From assembly GCF_029603165.1 (NCBI RefSeq), contig NZ_JAQSVC010000004.1, positions 186,001-250,000 on the forward strand: DNA of 64,000 bases, given 5' to 3'. The position numbers and the translations under genes were made by a program. The notes beneath the pieces were generated by a model that saw only the letters and a program-made list of their open reading frames with translations, did no database searches and had not been told where the DNA came from. Shown here in pieces: positions 1-7,556 of the stretch; the first letter of the stretch is position 1; every line of letters starts with the position of its first letter. The DNA is from Galbibacter pacificus. Its GTDB lineage: Bacteria > Bacteroidota > Bacteroidia > Flavobacteriales > Flavobacteriaceae.

Positions 1-1
1 T

Positions 2-481
2 TATAAAAAATTAAAAGAACGCTTTCCAGAAGATATCGTTCCATGGGAAGCTAGCATTAAAGGTGGAACTTCCTTTAAAAACGGGCATTTTTCATCCATA
101 AAAATAGAAAGCTATGTATTTACCGGTGGCGCACATGGTTATGGTAGCGTGAGTTTTTTAAACTTTAACGACCTTACCGGCGAAGCATTGAGTGCCGAAG
201 ACCTTTTTACCAATGTGGACGCTTTTGTCAATTATGCCGAAGAAGCTTTTAGGAAACAAGAAAACCTAAAACCCGAAGCCAATATTAACAGCTCCGGGTT
301 TATGTTTGAAAACGATGCTTTCCATTTGCCAAATAGCATTGGCTTTAACGGGCAGGGCATTGTATTAATTTACAATCCCTATGAAATTGCCGCCTATGCC
401 GATGGATTGACAAAAATTGAAATTCCATACAGCAAAGCAGAAGAATTTATGAAGCCCGAATGGCTCGCCGAAGCGCAATAA
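2..481 (+). CDS. DUF3298 (RsiV-like C-terminal) domain protein, 5'-truncated
   Basis: The reading frame is open from base 2, so the gene begins upstream of the window; 159 codons are visible. An internal GTG at 149 is not a credible start because homologous-looking sequence continues upstream of it. The motif TGGAHG (visible residues 41-46), followed by a beta-rich stretch and a C-terminal part that mentions a hydrophobic Tyr/Ala-rich strand, is typical of DUF3298 as found in RsiV-type anti-sigma proteins and many exported Bacteroidetes proteins, usually after a DUF4163 domain. The function here is not known; export as a lipoprotein is likely for the family but the N-terminus is not visible. 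Its 3' end overlaps the convergent DinB-like gene by 35 bp. Confidence 0.75.
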   Translation, partial: YKKLKERFPEDIVPWEASIKGGTSFKNGHFSSIKIESYVFTGGAHGYGSVSFLNFNDLTGEALSAEDLFTNVDAFVNYAEEAFRKQENLKPEANINSSGFMFENDAFHLPNSIGFNGQGIVLIYNPYEIAAYADGLTKIEIPYSKAEEFMKPEWLAEAQ

Positions 482-914
482 TATACCCAACATGCCATCC
501 TTCGTGGTAATTGTTAAAAGCAATGGCATCGTCAATGGAGTTAATGCTTATCCCTATACTGGTGGTAAGACTGTTAAATTTTGTAAAACCGGGATAATCG
601 GCTTTAATTCTCGATGCATTCAACATTAATTCTTCCTTGAATTTTTCAAATTCCTTTAAAGAAACTGGCCTTGCCGGGTCTGGGGCTGTTCCCCGCCTAT
701 AATTGTCAATGGTAACTTGGTCTACATAGCCTGCCTTTTCAGATAATTTATAGCAAAGCAGCTGTTGGGTAACCAATAAGTGGATTACGTTCCAGGCTAT
801 GTTGTTGTTAAATCCTTCGGGAATTTGGTTAATTTCTTCCTCCGTAAGGTCTTCGGTTAATTTAAGTACCTGACGCCTACTTTTTTCGAGGACATCAAAC
901 TGATAATCGATCAT
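447..914 (-). CDS. DinB-like four-helix metal-binding protein
   Basis: A 155-residue protein with the DinB superfamily layout: a four-helix bundle with a histidine triad, seen as His45 (in WNVIHLL), His137 and His141 (in YHEGWHVGY). These would bind a divalent metal. Members include damage-inducible proteins of unknown activity and thiol-dependent transferases (bacillithiol or mycothiol S-transferases), so no substrate can be assigned. ATG start at 914, preceded 43 nt upstream by an exact TATTTTTG -7 element. It stands alone, and its 3' end runs 35 bp into the convergent upstream gene, so the two transcripts overlap tail to tail. Confidence 0.8.
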   Translation of the reverse strand: MIDYQFDVLEKSRRQVLKLTEDLTEEEINQIPEGFNNNIAWNVIHLLVTQQLLCYKLSEKAGYVDQVTIDNYRRGTAPDPARPVSLKEFEKFKEELMLNASRIKADYPGFTKFNSLTTSIGISINSIDDAIAFNNYHEGWHVGYIIALRRAIRAS

Positions 915-956
915 TCTTAGGTTTTTTTGGGGTTGCTATTAATTGAATTTAATGAT

Positions 957-964
957 CAAAAATA
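957..964 (-). promoter_or_regulatory. -7 promoter element of the DinB-like gene
   Basis: On the minus strand this reads TATTTTTG, an exact match to the Bacteroidetes -7 consensus TAnnTTTG. It lies 43 nt upstream of the ATG at 914. No good TTTG -33 element is seen at the expected 19-21 nt spacing. Confidence 0.5.
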
Positions 965-1046
965 ACTTTTAAATTTTAAGTAGAAACTACTTTTTAAAAA
1001 GATGTTATAATCTTAAATAAAGAAACATATTTCCGACTAATACTTT

Positions 1047-1054
1047 TAAATTTG
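1047..1054 (+). promoter_or_regulatory. -7 promoter element of the ArsC/Spx-like gene
   Basis: TAAATTTG, an exact TAnnTTTG match, ends only 4 nt before the ATG at 1059. If it is used, transcription would start at or next to the start codon, giving a leaderless or near-leaderless mRNA. No -33 TTTG is visible. Confidence 0.5.
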
Positions 1055-1058
1055 CAGC

Positions 1059-1415
1059 ATGAAAAAGATTTACCATTTAAGTACTTGCGATACCTGTAAA
1101 AGGATTATTGATGAAATCAACCTTCCTGAAAATTTTATTTCTCAAGACATTAAAAGCGAACCAATTACCAACGACCAACTGGAAGAAATGAAACAGCTGG
1201 CGGGTTCTTATGAAGCATTGTTCAGCAAAAGGGCCAGGCTGTACAAAGAACGCGACCTAAAAAACAAAAAATTATCAGAAACCGATTTTAAAAACCTCAT
1301 TCTTGAACATTATACTTTTTTAAAGCGGCCCGTTATTATTGTTAACGATTCCATTTTTATAGGAAATAGCAAAAAAACAGTAGAAACCGCAAAGCAAGCC
1401 AGACATGAACAATAG
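1059..1415 (+). CDS. ArsC/Spx-family thioredoxin-fold protein
   Basis: A 118-residue protein of the ArsC/Spx/YffB superfamily. The N-terminal strand is followed by Cys10-Asp-Thr-Cys13, and near the C-terminus there is the family's conserved KRP...G stretch (KRPVIIV). Family members are either arsenate reductases using glutathione or glutaredoxin, or redox-sensing regulators such as Spx. The CxxC pair resembles Spx more than enteric ArsC, which has a single catalytic Cys, so arsenate reduction is not assured. It overlaps the following EamA transporter gene by 11 bp and is probably co-transcribed with it. Confidence 0.75.
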   Translation: MKKIYHLSTCDTCKRIIDEINLPENFISQDIKSEPITNDQLEEMKQLAGSYEALFSKRARLYKERDLKNKKLSETDFKNLILEHYTFLKRPVIIVNDSIFIGNSKKTVETAKQARHEQ

Positions 1416-2313
1416 GATATTAGCGCTATTGGCAGCTTTTGGTGCCAGCCTGATTTACGGAATAAACCATACTGTTGCCAAAGATGTAATGCCCACGTTT
1501 ATACAGCCTTTCGGGTTTATTTTATTGCGGGTTTCCGGTGCGGCCATTTTATTTTGGATAATAAGCATATGGGGACCAAAAGAAAAAATTGACAAGAAGG
1601 ATTGGCCACGGCTTGCATGCTGTGCCGTTTTCGGGATGGTCATCAATATGTTGATGTTCTTTAAAGGACTAAGTCTTTCAACACCCATAAACAGTGCCGT
1701 TATTGTTACGCTTACACCAATAATTGTTTTTATATTATCTGCAATTATCATTAAAGAAAGGGTAACCTTTATTAGAACATTTGGCATTTTGTTGGGCTTT
1801 GCCGGTGCTCTGGGACTTGTCCTGTTTGGCGAAAACGTGGAACAAGGAGCCCCAAACATAGCATTGGGCAATATTTTGTTTATGATTAATGCTACTTCTT
1901 ACGGAATTTATCTGGTACTGGTTAAGCCATTAACCGCAAAATACCATGCTTTTACCATTATGAGATGGCTTTTTACCATTGGAATTATCATCAACATCCC
2001 TTTTACCATTACAGAGTTTACGGCTGTCAAATGGACCTCGCTCCCTTTTGATGCCATATGGCGGATGGCCTTTGTGGTTGTGGGCACAACATTTTCAACT
2101 TATTTATTAAACATATTTGCACTAAAACAGTTAAAAGCATCTACCATTGGTGCTTTTGTGTATTTGCAACCCCTTATAGGTATTTTATTTGCCATTATTG
2201 TGGGCGCCGATAAACTAACTTTTGTAAAAGTAATTGCTGCGGGGCTCGTGTTTTTGGGAGTTTATATGGTTACAAAAACCAAGAAACCGCCCGTTGTTGA
2301 AGAAAAGGCGTGA
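1405..2313 (+). CDS. EamA/DMT-family transporter
   Basis: A 302-residue, very hydrophobic protein with about ten predicted transmembrane helices arranged as two EamA repeats, the pattern of the drug/metabolite transporter superfamily (RhaT/YdcZ-like). The N-terminus has the usual small-residue-rich helix (AAFGASLIYGINH). Substrates in this family range from amino acids to metabolites and cannot be predicted from sequence. The ATG lies 11 bp inside the upstream ArsC/Spx-like gene, which implies translational coupling. The C-terminus ends in a Lys/Glu-rich cytoplasmic tail. Confidence 0.85.
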   Translation: MNNRILALLAAFGASLIYGINHTVAKDVMPTFIQPFGFILLRVSGAAILFWIISIWGPKEKIDKKDWPRLACCAVFGMVINMLMFFKGLSLSTPINSAVIVTLTPIIVFILSAIIIKERVTFIRTFGILLGFAGALGLVLFGENVEQGAPNIALGNILFMINATSYGIYLVLVKPLTAKYHAFTIMRWLFTIGIIINIPFTITEFTAVKWTSLPFDAIWRMAFVVVGTTFSTYLLNIFALKQLKASTIGAFVYLQPLIGILFAIIVGADKLTFVKVIAAGLVFLGVYMVTKTKKPPVVEEKA

Positions 2314-2332
2314 TAAAAGCACAAAAAATGTT

Positions 2333-2812
2333 TTAAACGTTCAGGTCGACGGGGGTTTTAGCGTGTCTTCGGGTATCTTCCTTCGTTAGCACCCTAAAAT
2401 CTTTTGCCCTCTCCACTTTATCAAATAAATGACTTACCTCCTCTGGCAGACCTATTAATTTACGGGCTTCCAAATCGATCCAGGCCCCCATTATTTCGCA
2501 ATGCGCAACATTTCTTCCCTTGTAATCGTAGTAATTATGATGAAATTCAAAAAACATCCCGTCTTCGCTCATTCCTTTCAGCTCCAAGGAAACCGTTAAT
2601 GGCTTTCCGGAAAAAACTTCCTTAAAATAATAGATATGTTCGTAAAAAACCACCGGCCCAATATTTAACTTCCCCAGCAAGCGTTGGTCGAATCCGTTTT
2701 CTATTAAAAAAGACATCCGGGTATGTGCTGCAAATTCTATATAAGCCTTATTGGCCAAATGGCGGTTAGCGTCCAAATCGTTCCAGCGTATTTCAAATTC
2801 CTTAGTGTACAT
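2333..2812 (-). CDS. Acyl-CoA thioesterase, 4HBT hot-dog family
   Basis: A 159-residue hot-dog-fold protein. The N-terminal stretch RWNDLDANRHLANKAY carries the 4HBT signature (Asp, Asn, His and Asn spaced before the long central helix), and it is close to the length of single-domain acyl-CoA thioesterases such as YbgC/FadM types. It would hydrolyse acyl-CoA thioesters in the cytoplasm; chain-length preference cannot be read. It converges with the EamA gene with only 19 bp between stops and has its own start at 2812. No operon partner. Confidence 0.8.
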   Translation of the reverse strand: MYTKEFEIRWNDLDANRHLANKAYIEFAAHTRMSFLIENGFDQRLLGKLNIGPVVFYEHIYYFKEVFSGKPLTVSLELKGMSEDGMFFEFHHNYYDYKGRNVAHCEIMGAWIDLEARKLIGLPEEVSHLFDKVERAKDFRVLTKEDTRRHAKTPVDLNV

Positions 2813-2899
2813 ATTTAAGTCTATTTATTTTACCATTAAAACCCCTCGAAAATCTATAAGAATATTTTATAGGAAAACTATAGTGCCCTAAAAATACTT

Positions 2900-2907
2900 T
2901 AACTTTG
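2900..2907 (+). promoter_or_regulatory. -7 promoter element upstream of the YheT-like hydrolase
   Basis: TAACTTTG, an exact TAnnTTTG match in the 178-bp divergent spacer between the thioesterase and the hydrolase. It would give a leader of roughly 75-80 nt before the ATG at 2991. Confidence 0.4.
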
Positions 2908-2990
2908 AAGGAGCCCTACAAATTTACAAACTTATTATTATGCGCGCATAATATTTAACTAAATACCACTATCATTTCAACAAAAAGAAA

Positions 2991-3953
2991 ATGCCACTAG
3001 TACCTTCCAATTACAATCCCCCGCATTTATTCAAAAACGGCCATTTTTCAACAATTTATTCAGGACTCATCCGTCAAGTAAAAGGTATTTCCCAGGAAAG
3101 GGAACGAATCCAGACCCCTGATAATGATTTTATAGATATCGATTGGTCTTATTCGGTTAAAAAAACAGAAAAGGCAGTTGTAATTTTACACGGGTTGGAA
3201 GGAAATGCACAACGCCCTTACATAACCGGAAGTGCCAAAATATTTAATGAAAATAATTTTGACGCAGTGTCCATTAACTACCGGAGCTGTAGCGGATTAC
3301 CTAACAAGACGTTTAAATCGTACCATTCGGGCGCTACAAACGATGTCGAACTTGTAATTCATCATCTTATAAAAAAGGGCACCTATAAAACCATTGTATT
3401 GAACGGTTTTAGCCTCGGCGGAAATTTAGTGCTAAAATATCTTGGCACCCATAACATACCAAAAGAAATAAAAGCAGCCGTGGCCGTATCTGTGCCATGC
3501 GATTTGTATGGATCTATGCTAGAAATCCACAAGTTAAAAAACACTATTTACGCAAAGCGGTTTAAAAAAACACTGCTAAAAAAATTAAGGCAAAAACAAG
3601 CGGCTTTCCCCGACCAGGTCTCTCTGGAAGAAATAGATAGCATTAAAACACTAAAAGATTTTGACGACCTATATACTTCCAGGGCACACGGCTTTTATGA
3701 CGCATTGGATTATTACGATAAAAGCAGTTCTGTTAACAATTTAAAAAATATTGAGGTTCCCTGTTTAATCCTCAATGCACAAAACGATTCTTTTTTATCG
3801 CCTTCCTGTTATCCATCAGAAATTTCTAAAAACAAAGACAACCTATATTTAGAAATCCCAAAATACGGGGGGCATGTTGGCTTTTTCGACAGCGATAATG
3901 TTTTTTACAATGAAAAAAGGGCTATCGCTTTTGTTAAAAACATCGTAAAATAA
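2991..3953 (+). CDS. Alpha/beta hydrolase, YheT family
   Basis: A 320-residue protein of the YheT/EMB8 alpha/beta-hydrolase group. The N-terminal NPPHLFKNGHFSTIYSG block is characteristic. HGLEGN (67-72) forms the oxyanion region, the nucleophile elbow is GFSLGGN with Ser141, an Asp lies in NAQNDSF, and the catalytic His is in GGHVGF near the C-terminus. Substrate unknown; family members act on short esters or membrane lipids. Single gene; the N-terminus has no signal peptide, so the protein is probably cytoplasmic. Confidence 0.85.
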   Translation: MPLVPSNYNPPHLFKNGHFSTIYSGLIRQVKGISQERERIQTPDNDFIDIDWSYSVKKTEKAVVILHGLEGNAQRPYITGSAKIFNENNFDAVSINYRSCSGLPNKTFKSYHSGATNDVELVIHHLIKKGTYKTIVLNGFSLGGNLVLKYLGTHNIPKEIKAAVAVSVPCDLYGSMLEIHKLKNTIYAKRFKKTLLKKLRQKQAAFPDQVSLEEIDSIKTLKDFDDLYTSRAHGFYDALDYYDKSSSVNNLKNIEVPCLILNAQNDSFLSPSCYPSEISKNKDNLYLEIPKYGGHVGFFDSDNVFYNEKRAIAFVKNIVK

Positions 3954-4051
3954 ATGGTAACCCATCAAAAGATGCGCATTTTCCTTCGCAAAGCTCAACC
4001 ATGCACTAAAAATACGTTACTTTTAAAAATACAATCAAAAACCATTTAATT

Positions 4052-5170
4052 ATGAAAAGCCGAAGAAAATTCATAGAAAAAGTAGCCATATCAACTGCCG
4101 GACTATCCCTTGTAGGTTGGAATTCTCCCAATTATTTAATGCACTTACACAATCCCGCTTCAAAAGAACCAAAACTAAAGGTTGCACTTATGGGCTTGGG
4201 AAGCTATGCAAACAGGGTTGCCAAAGCAATGCAACAATGCAATAAAGCAATTATAACCGGCCTTATAAGCGGTACTCCGGAAAAACTGGAAACTTGGGGA
4301 GAAAAGTACAATGTGCCAAAGGAAAGCAGGTACAACTACGAAAATTTCGATGCCATTGCCAACAATCCAAATATAGATGCCGTATACATTATTACCCCAA
4401 ATGCCCTGCACCACGACCAAACCATTCGCGTTGCCAAAGCCGGCAAGCACGTAATTTGCGAAAAACCCATGGCAATAAGTGCCCGGGAAGGAAAAGAAAT
4501 GGTCGATGCTTGTAAAAAGGCCGGAGTAAAACTTTTGGTTGGCTACAGAATGCATTTTGAGCCCAATACCCTAGAGGTGGTAAACATGAGAAAACAGGGG
4601 GATTTTGGAAAAATAGATTTTTTCCAAGGGCTGTCGGGATTTAATATTGGCGACCCCAATCAATGGCGGCTCGACAAAGCATTGGCCGGCGGGGGCGCTT
4701 TGGTAGATATTGGCATCTATTCCATAAACGGAGCCCGATATATGGTAGGCGAAGAACCCATTTGGGTTACGGCCCAGGAAACCAAAACCAATCCTGAAAA
4801 ATTTAAGGAAGGCGTAGATGAGACCATTCAATTTCAATTAGGATTTCCCAGTGGTGCCGTGGCCTCATGCCTATCGACCTATGCCATGAACAATCTGGAC
4901 AAATTCTTTTTAAACGGAGCCAAAGGCTTTGCCCAACTACATCCGGCTACCGGTTATGGCCCCATAAAAGGGAGTACCCACCTTAAAGCCCTGACCGAAG
5001 ACCATACCCCGCAGCAAACCCTCCAAATGGATGCCATGGCAGACATTCTATTAAAAGGTACAGAACCCGCAATTCCCGTTAACGGCGAAGAAGGACTAAA
5101 AGACCTAAAAATTATAGAAGCAATTTATAAGGCCGTCGACCAATCTAAAAAGATAACATTAACACTATAA
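4052..5170 (+). CDS. Tat-signal Gfo/Idh/MocA oxidoreductase (glucose-fructose oxidoreductase-like)
   Basis: A 372-residue protein with a twin-arginine signal (SRRKFIEK at 3-10, then a hydrophobic helix), so it is predicted to be exported folded with its bound nicotinamide cofactor. The Rossmann motif is GLGSYANR (48-55) and the EKP signature is at 137-139 with catalytic Lys138. The segment WRLDKALAGGGALVDIGIYS (205-224) closely resembles periplasmic glucose-fructose oxidoreductases, which keep NADP(H) tightly bound. Substrate probably a sugar or glycoside; oxidation at C3 or C1 cannot be told apart. It is followed on the same strand by azurin and a DUF1080 protein. A near-consensus TACTTTTA lies at 4018-4025. 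Confidence 0.85.
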   Translation: MKSRRKFIEKVAISTAGLSLVGWNSPNYLMHLHNPASKEPKLKVALMGLGSYANRVAKAMQQCNKAIITGLISGTPEKLETWGEKYNVPKESRYNYENFDAIANNPNIDAVYIITPNALHHDQTIRVAKAGKHVICEKPMAISAREGKEMVDACKKAGVKLLVGYRMHFEPNTLEVVNMRKQGDFGKIDFFQGLSGFNIGDPNQWRLDKALAGGGALVDIGIYSINGARYMVGEEPIWVTAQETKTNPEKFKEGVDETIQFQLGFPSGAVASCLSTYAMNNLDKFFLNGAKGFAQLHPATGYGPIKGSTHLKALTEDHTPQQTLQMDAMADILLKGTEPAIPVNGEEGLKDLKIIEAIYKAVDQSKKITLTL

Positions 5171-5182
5171 TACAAAAAAGCG

Positions 5183-5202
5183 TTATAAAACTATTTTTAT
5201 AA
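5183..5202. repeat. AT-only inverted repeat after the oxidoreductase gene
   Basis: Perfect 8-bp arms TTATAAAA and TTTTATAA around a CTAT loop, 13 bp after the oxidoreductase stop. All A/T, so the hairpin is weak; it could attenuate read-through into the azurin gene or simply reflect AT-rich composition. Confidence 0.3.
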
Positions 5203-5265
5203 GTAATGGCTTCAGCATTAGCCATAGAAATACTTATATTAGCATTCAAATTAAAAATAGATCAA

Positions 5266-5784
5266 ATGAAACTATACAGTAAAATTGTTGCATGCCTTTT
5301 TTCATTGGCCATTATTAGTTGTGGCGATGGTAAAAAGGAGAAGAAAGAAGAAAAATTCCAGTACGAGCAAGAATCAACAAGTGCAAGCAAAGCTTCTGAT
5401 GCAGAAGAAGATCAAAACACAGTGGTTATTACTGCAAACGACATGATGAAATTCAACAAAAGTGAAATTCGTGTAAAAGCAGGGCAAAAAGTTACCATTA
5501 CCTTAAAACATATAGGTAAGCTAGATAAAAAAGTAATGGGGCATAACTTGGTAATTTTAAAACAAGATGTCGATTTGGTTGAGTTTGCCACCGCTGCCAC
5601 TGCCGCTACCGAAAACGACTATATTCCCGAAGGTACAGATGCCGTTGTTGCACATACCAAATTATTAGGAGGCGGAGAAAGCGACACCATTGAATTTGAA
5701 GCACCCGCTCCCGGAACATATGACTTTTTATGTAGTTTTCCCGGGCATTTTGCCGCTATGCAAGGAAAATTTATTGTTGAATAA
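5266..5784 (+). CDS. Azurin (type 1 copper protein), lipoprotein
   Basis: A 172-residue blue-copper electron carrier. The frame is open from an ATG at 5206, but the start at 5266 places a proper SPII signal (IISC, lipidated Cys19) at the N-terminus, so 5266 is chosen. After an acidic/Ser-rich linker (about 20-50) comes the cupredoxin fold with all type-1 copper ligands: His93 (MGHNL), Cys156, His161 (CSFPGH) and Met165. The Cys-His and His-Met spacings of 5 and 4 equal those of Pseudomonas azurin. It should shuttle single electrons at the cell envelope. It sits 95 bp after the oxidoreductase and 14 bp before the DUF1080 gene. Confidence 0.9.
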   Translation: MKLYSKIVACLFSLAIISCGDGKKEKKEEKFQYEQESTSASKASDAEEDQNTVVITANDMMKFNKSEIRVKAGQKVTITLKHIGKLDKKVMGHNLVILKQDVDLVEFATAATAATENDYIPEGTDAVVAHTKLLGGGESDTIEFEAPAPGTYDFLCSFPGHFAAMQGKFIVE

Positions 5785-5798
5785 CAAACAATTAAAAA

Positions 5799-6698
5799 AT
5801 GAAAATATATCAGTTTATTCTATGTAGCCTTTTTATAATCGTTATTGGCTGTAAGGGCAAAGAGGAGAAAAAGGAGAACATCATTGAAAAATCTAAAACT
5901 GATATAGCAATCCAACCGGAATGGCAACAACTGTTCAATGGCAAAGACCTTTCCGGTTGGGTTCCTAAAATTTCTAAACACGAAGTTGGCGAAAACTATG
6001 CCAATACCTTTACTGTAAAAGACGGGAAAATTGTTGTTAATTACGATGATTACCACAATGTTTTTGACAGACAATACGGGCATCTTTTTTACAACAAGTC
6101 TTTCTCTGCATATTTTCTTGCAATAGAATACCGCTTTGTTGGCGAACAAATAGCTGATGGAGAAGGTTGGGCATGGAGAAACAGCGGAGCTATGTTGCAT
6201 GGCCAGGCCCCGGAAACTATGCTGAAAGACCAAGATTTCCCCATAAGTATAGAAGGGCAGTTTTTAGGCGGCGATGCCAATAGCGATGAAGAACGCCCAA
6301 CCTTAAATTTATGCACCCCCGGCACCAATGTTATGCTAAACGATTCTATATTTACCCCGCATTGCACCAATTCTTCATCAAAAACATACCGTGGAGACCA
6401 ATGGGTAAGGGCTACTTTTTTAGTGCTTAAAGATTCTATTGTAAAACATATTATTGATGGTAAAACTGTTTTGGAATACACACACCCACAAATTGGCGAT
6501 GGCGGCGTAGAAAACTTCGATCCGGCTATAAAAGAAGATGGAAAACCACTTACAGAAGGTTATATTTCCATACAAAGTGAAAGCCACCCCGTTGAATTTA
6601 GAAAGGTTGAAATTGTAGACCTAAACCCTATTTACAACAACAAGGAAGAATTACAAGCAACTATTGATGCCTTATTGAAAGCTGAGAAGGCCAAATAA
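5799..6698 (+). CDS. DUF1080 (3-keto-disaccharide hydrolase-type) lipoprotein
   Basis: A 299-residue lipoprotein (VIGC, Cys18) with one DUF1080/LamG-like jelly-roll domain. The domain starts at about residue 44 with the typical EWQQLFNGKDLSGWVPK opening and ends with the YISIQSESHPVEFRKVEIVDL closing strands. DUF1080 proteins are widespread in Bacteroidetes and Planctomycetes, and some characterised members cleave 3-keto-glycosides made by Gfo/Idh-type dehydrogenases. The gene follows azurin by 14 bp and is probably in the same transcript. Hydrolase activity is inferred from family and context; the catalytic residues were not checked against a structure. Confidence 0.8.
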   Translation: MKIYQFILCSLFIIVIGCKGKEEKKENIIEKSKTDIAIQPEWQQLFNGKDLSGWVPKISKHEVGENYANTFTVKDGKIVVNYDDYHNVFDRQYGHLFYNKSFSAYFLAIEYRFVGEQIADGEGWAWRNSGAMLHGQAPETMLKDQDFPISIEGQFLGGDANSDEERPTLNLCTPGTNVMLNDSIFTPHCTNSSSKTYRGDQWVRATFLVLKDSIVKHIIDGKTVLEYTHPQIGDGGVENFDPAIKEDGKPLTEGYISIQSESHPVEFRKVEIVDLNPIYNNKEELQATIDALLKAEKAK

Positions 6699-6739
6699 GC
6701 AACTAGATTTATAGTAATTATTTTTTTACTTCTTTTTTC

Positions 6740-7435
6740 CTACTTCCTTCGGCCAAAAAGGCGAAGTAAAAACAAAAATAAGTTGATAAAATCCAGATAC
6801 AATGTAAGTGCTCCCATAACAGCTTCTTTGGTGTCTTCTTCGGTTCCTTCGTTACCAATTATGTTAAGCTGTTTTATCTTTTGTGTATCGTAGGCCGTAA
6901 GTGCCACGAAAATTAATACCCCGGCATAGGTTACGATCCAATACAGCATTTCATTTTGAAAAAAGAAGTTTACCACAGAAGCAATAATAATCCCTATAAG
7001 TCCCATAAAAGCTATATTCCCAACCGAAGTAAGGTCGGTTTTAGTATAATATCCATACATGCTCATTACGCCAAAAGTCCCAGCCGTAATGTAAAAAGTA
7101 GTGGCTATTGATGCCGCTGTGAAAGCTAAAAAAATAACAGAAAATGTTAATCCGTTTAACACGGCATATCCCAAAAACAAAGTAATTGCCGTATTAGCCC
7201 TTATCTTACCGATTACAGCACTTAAATAAGCAACACAAGCAAATTCGGCAATTAATAAGCCGTAAAAATACAAACGGTTACTAAAAATTACACTAATAAT
7301 GGCTTCTGTATTTGCCACCCAAGCGGCTATTAATCCGGTTAATATCAAGGCTCCGGACATCCACCCATATACTTTGGTCATAAAACGGGCCTGTTCTGCT
7401 TTAATTTCTTCTTGTGACAAATGATCTATAGACAT
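6740..7435 (-). CDS. Bax inhibitor-1/YccA family membrane protein
   Basis: A 231-residue protein with seven predicted transmembrane helices and the BI-1 layout: a short charged N-terminus (SQEEIKAEQARFMTKVYGWM), tightly packed hydrophobic segments, and the C-terminal AYDTQKIKQL loop typical of the family. Homologues (YccA, YbhL, TMBIM) are pH-sensitive calcium-leak channels or modulators of FtsH. The ATG at 7435 is preferred over one at 7465 because the extra ten residues are hydrophobic and unlike family N-termini. It converges with the DUF1080 gene. Confidence 0.88.
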   Translation of the reverse strand: MSIDHLSQEEIKAEQARFMTKVYGWMSGALILTGLIAAWVANTEAIISVIFSNRLYFYGLLIAEFACVAYLSAVIGKIRANTAITLFLGYAVLNGLTFSVIFLAFTAASIATTFYITAGTFGVMSMYGYYTKTDLTSVGNIAFMGLIGIIIASVVNFFFQNEMLYWIVTYAGVLIFVALTAYDTQKIKQLNIIGNEGTEEDTKEAVMGALTLYLDFINLFLFLLRLFGRRK

Positions 7436-7483
7436 AGTAAAATAGTTTAGGGAACTAAATAACATTTTTTATTTAATAAAACC

Positions 7484-7515
7484 AAAAAAATGCCCCGGCC
7501 ATAAATACCGGGGCA
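7484..7515 (-). terminator. Rho-independent terminator of the RND efflux operon
   Basis: Perfect 8-bp stem TGCCCCGG (7491-7498) / CCGGGGCA (7508-7515) with a 9-nt loop, followed on the minus strand by a run of seven T. It lies just downstream of the last gene of the efflux operon. Confidence 0.85.
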
Positions 7516-7556
7516 AAATCATGAATAAAATTTAGAAATTATGAGACATAAAAATA

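Noticed and set aside
1455-1871. A 138-codon open frame on the minus strand opposite the EamA gene
   Set aside because: It lies wholly within a well-supported membrane protein gene and has no recognisable domain.
5206-5265. A 20-codon N-terminal extension of azurin
   Set aside because: It places a hydrophobic stretch before a proper SPII signal that begins at 5266.
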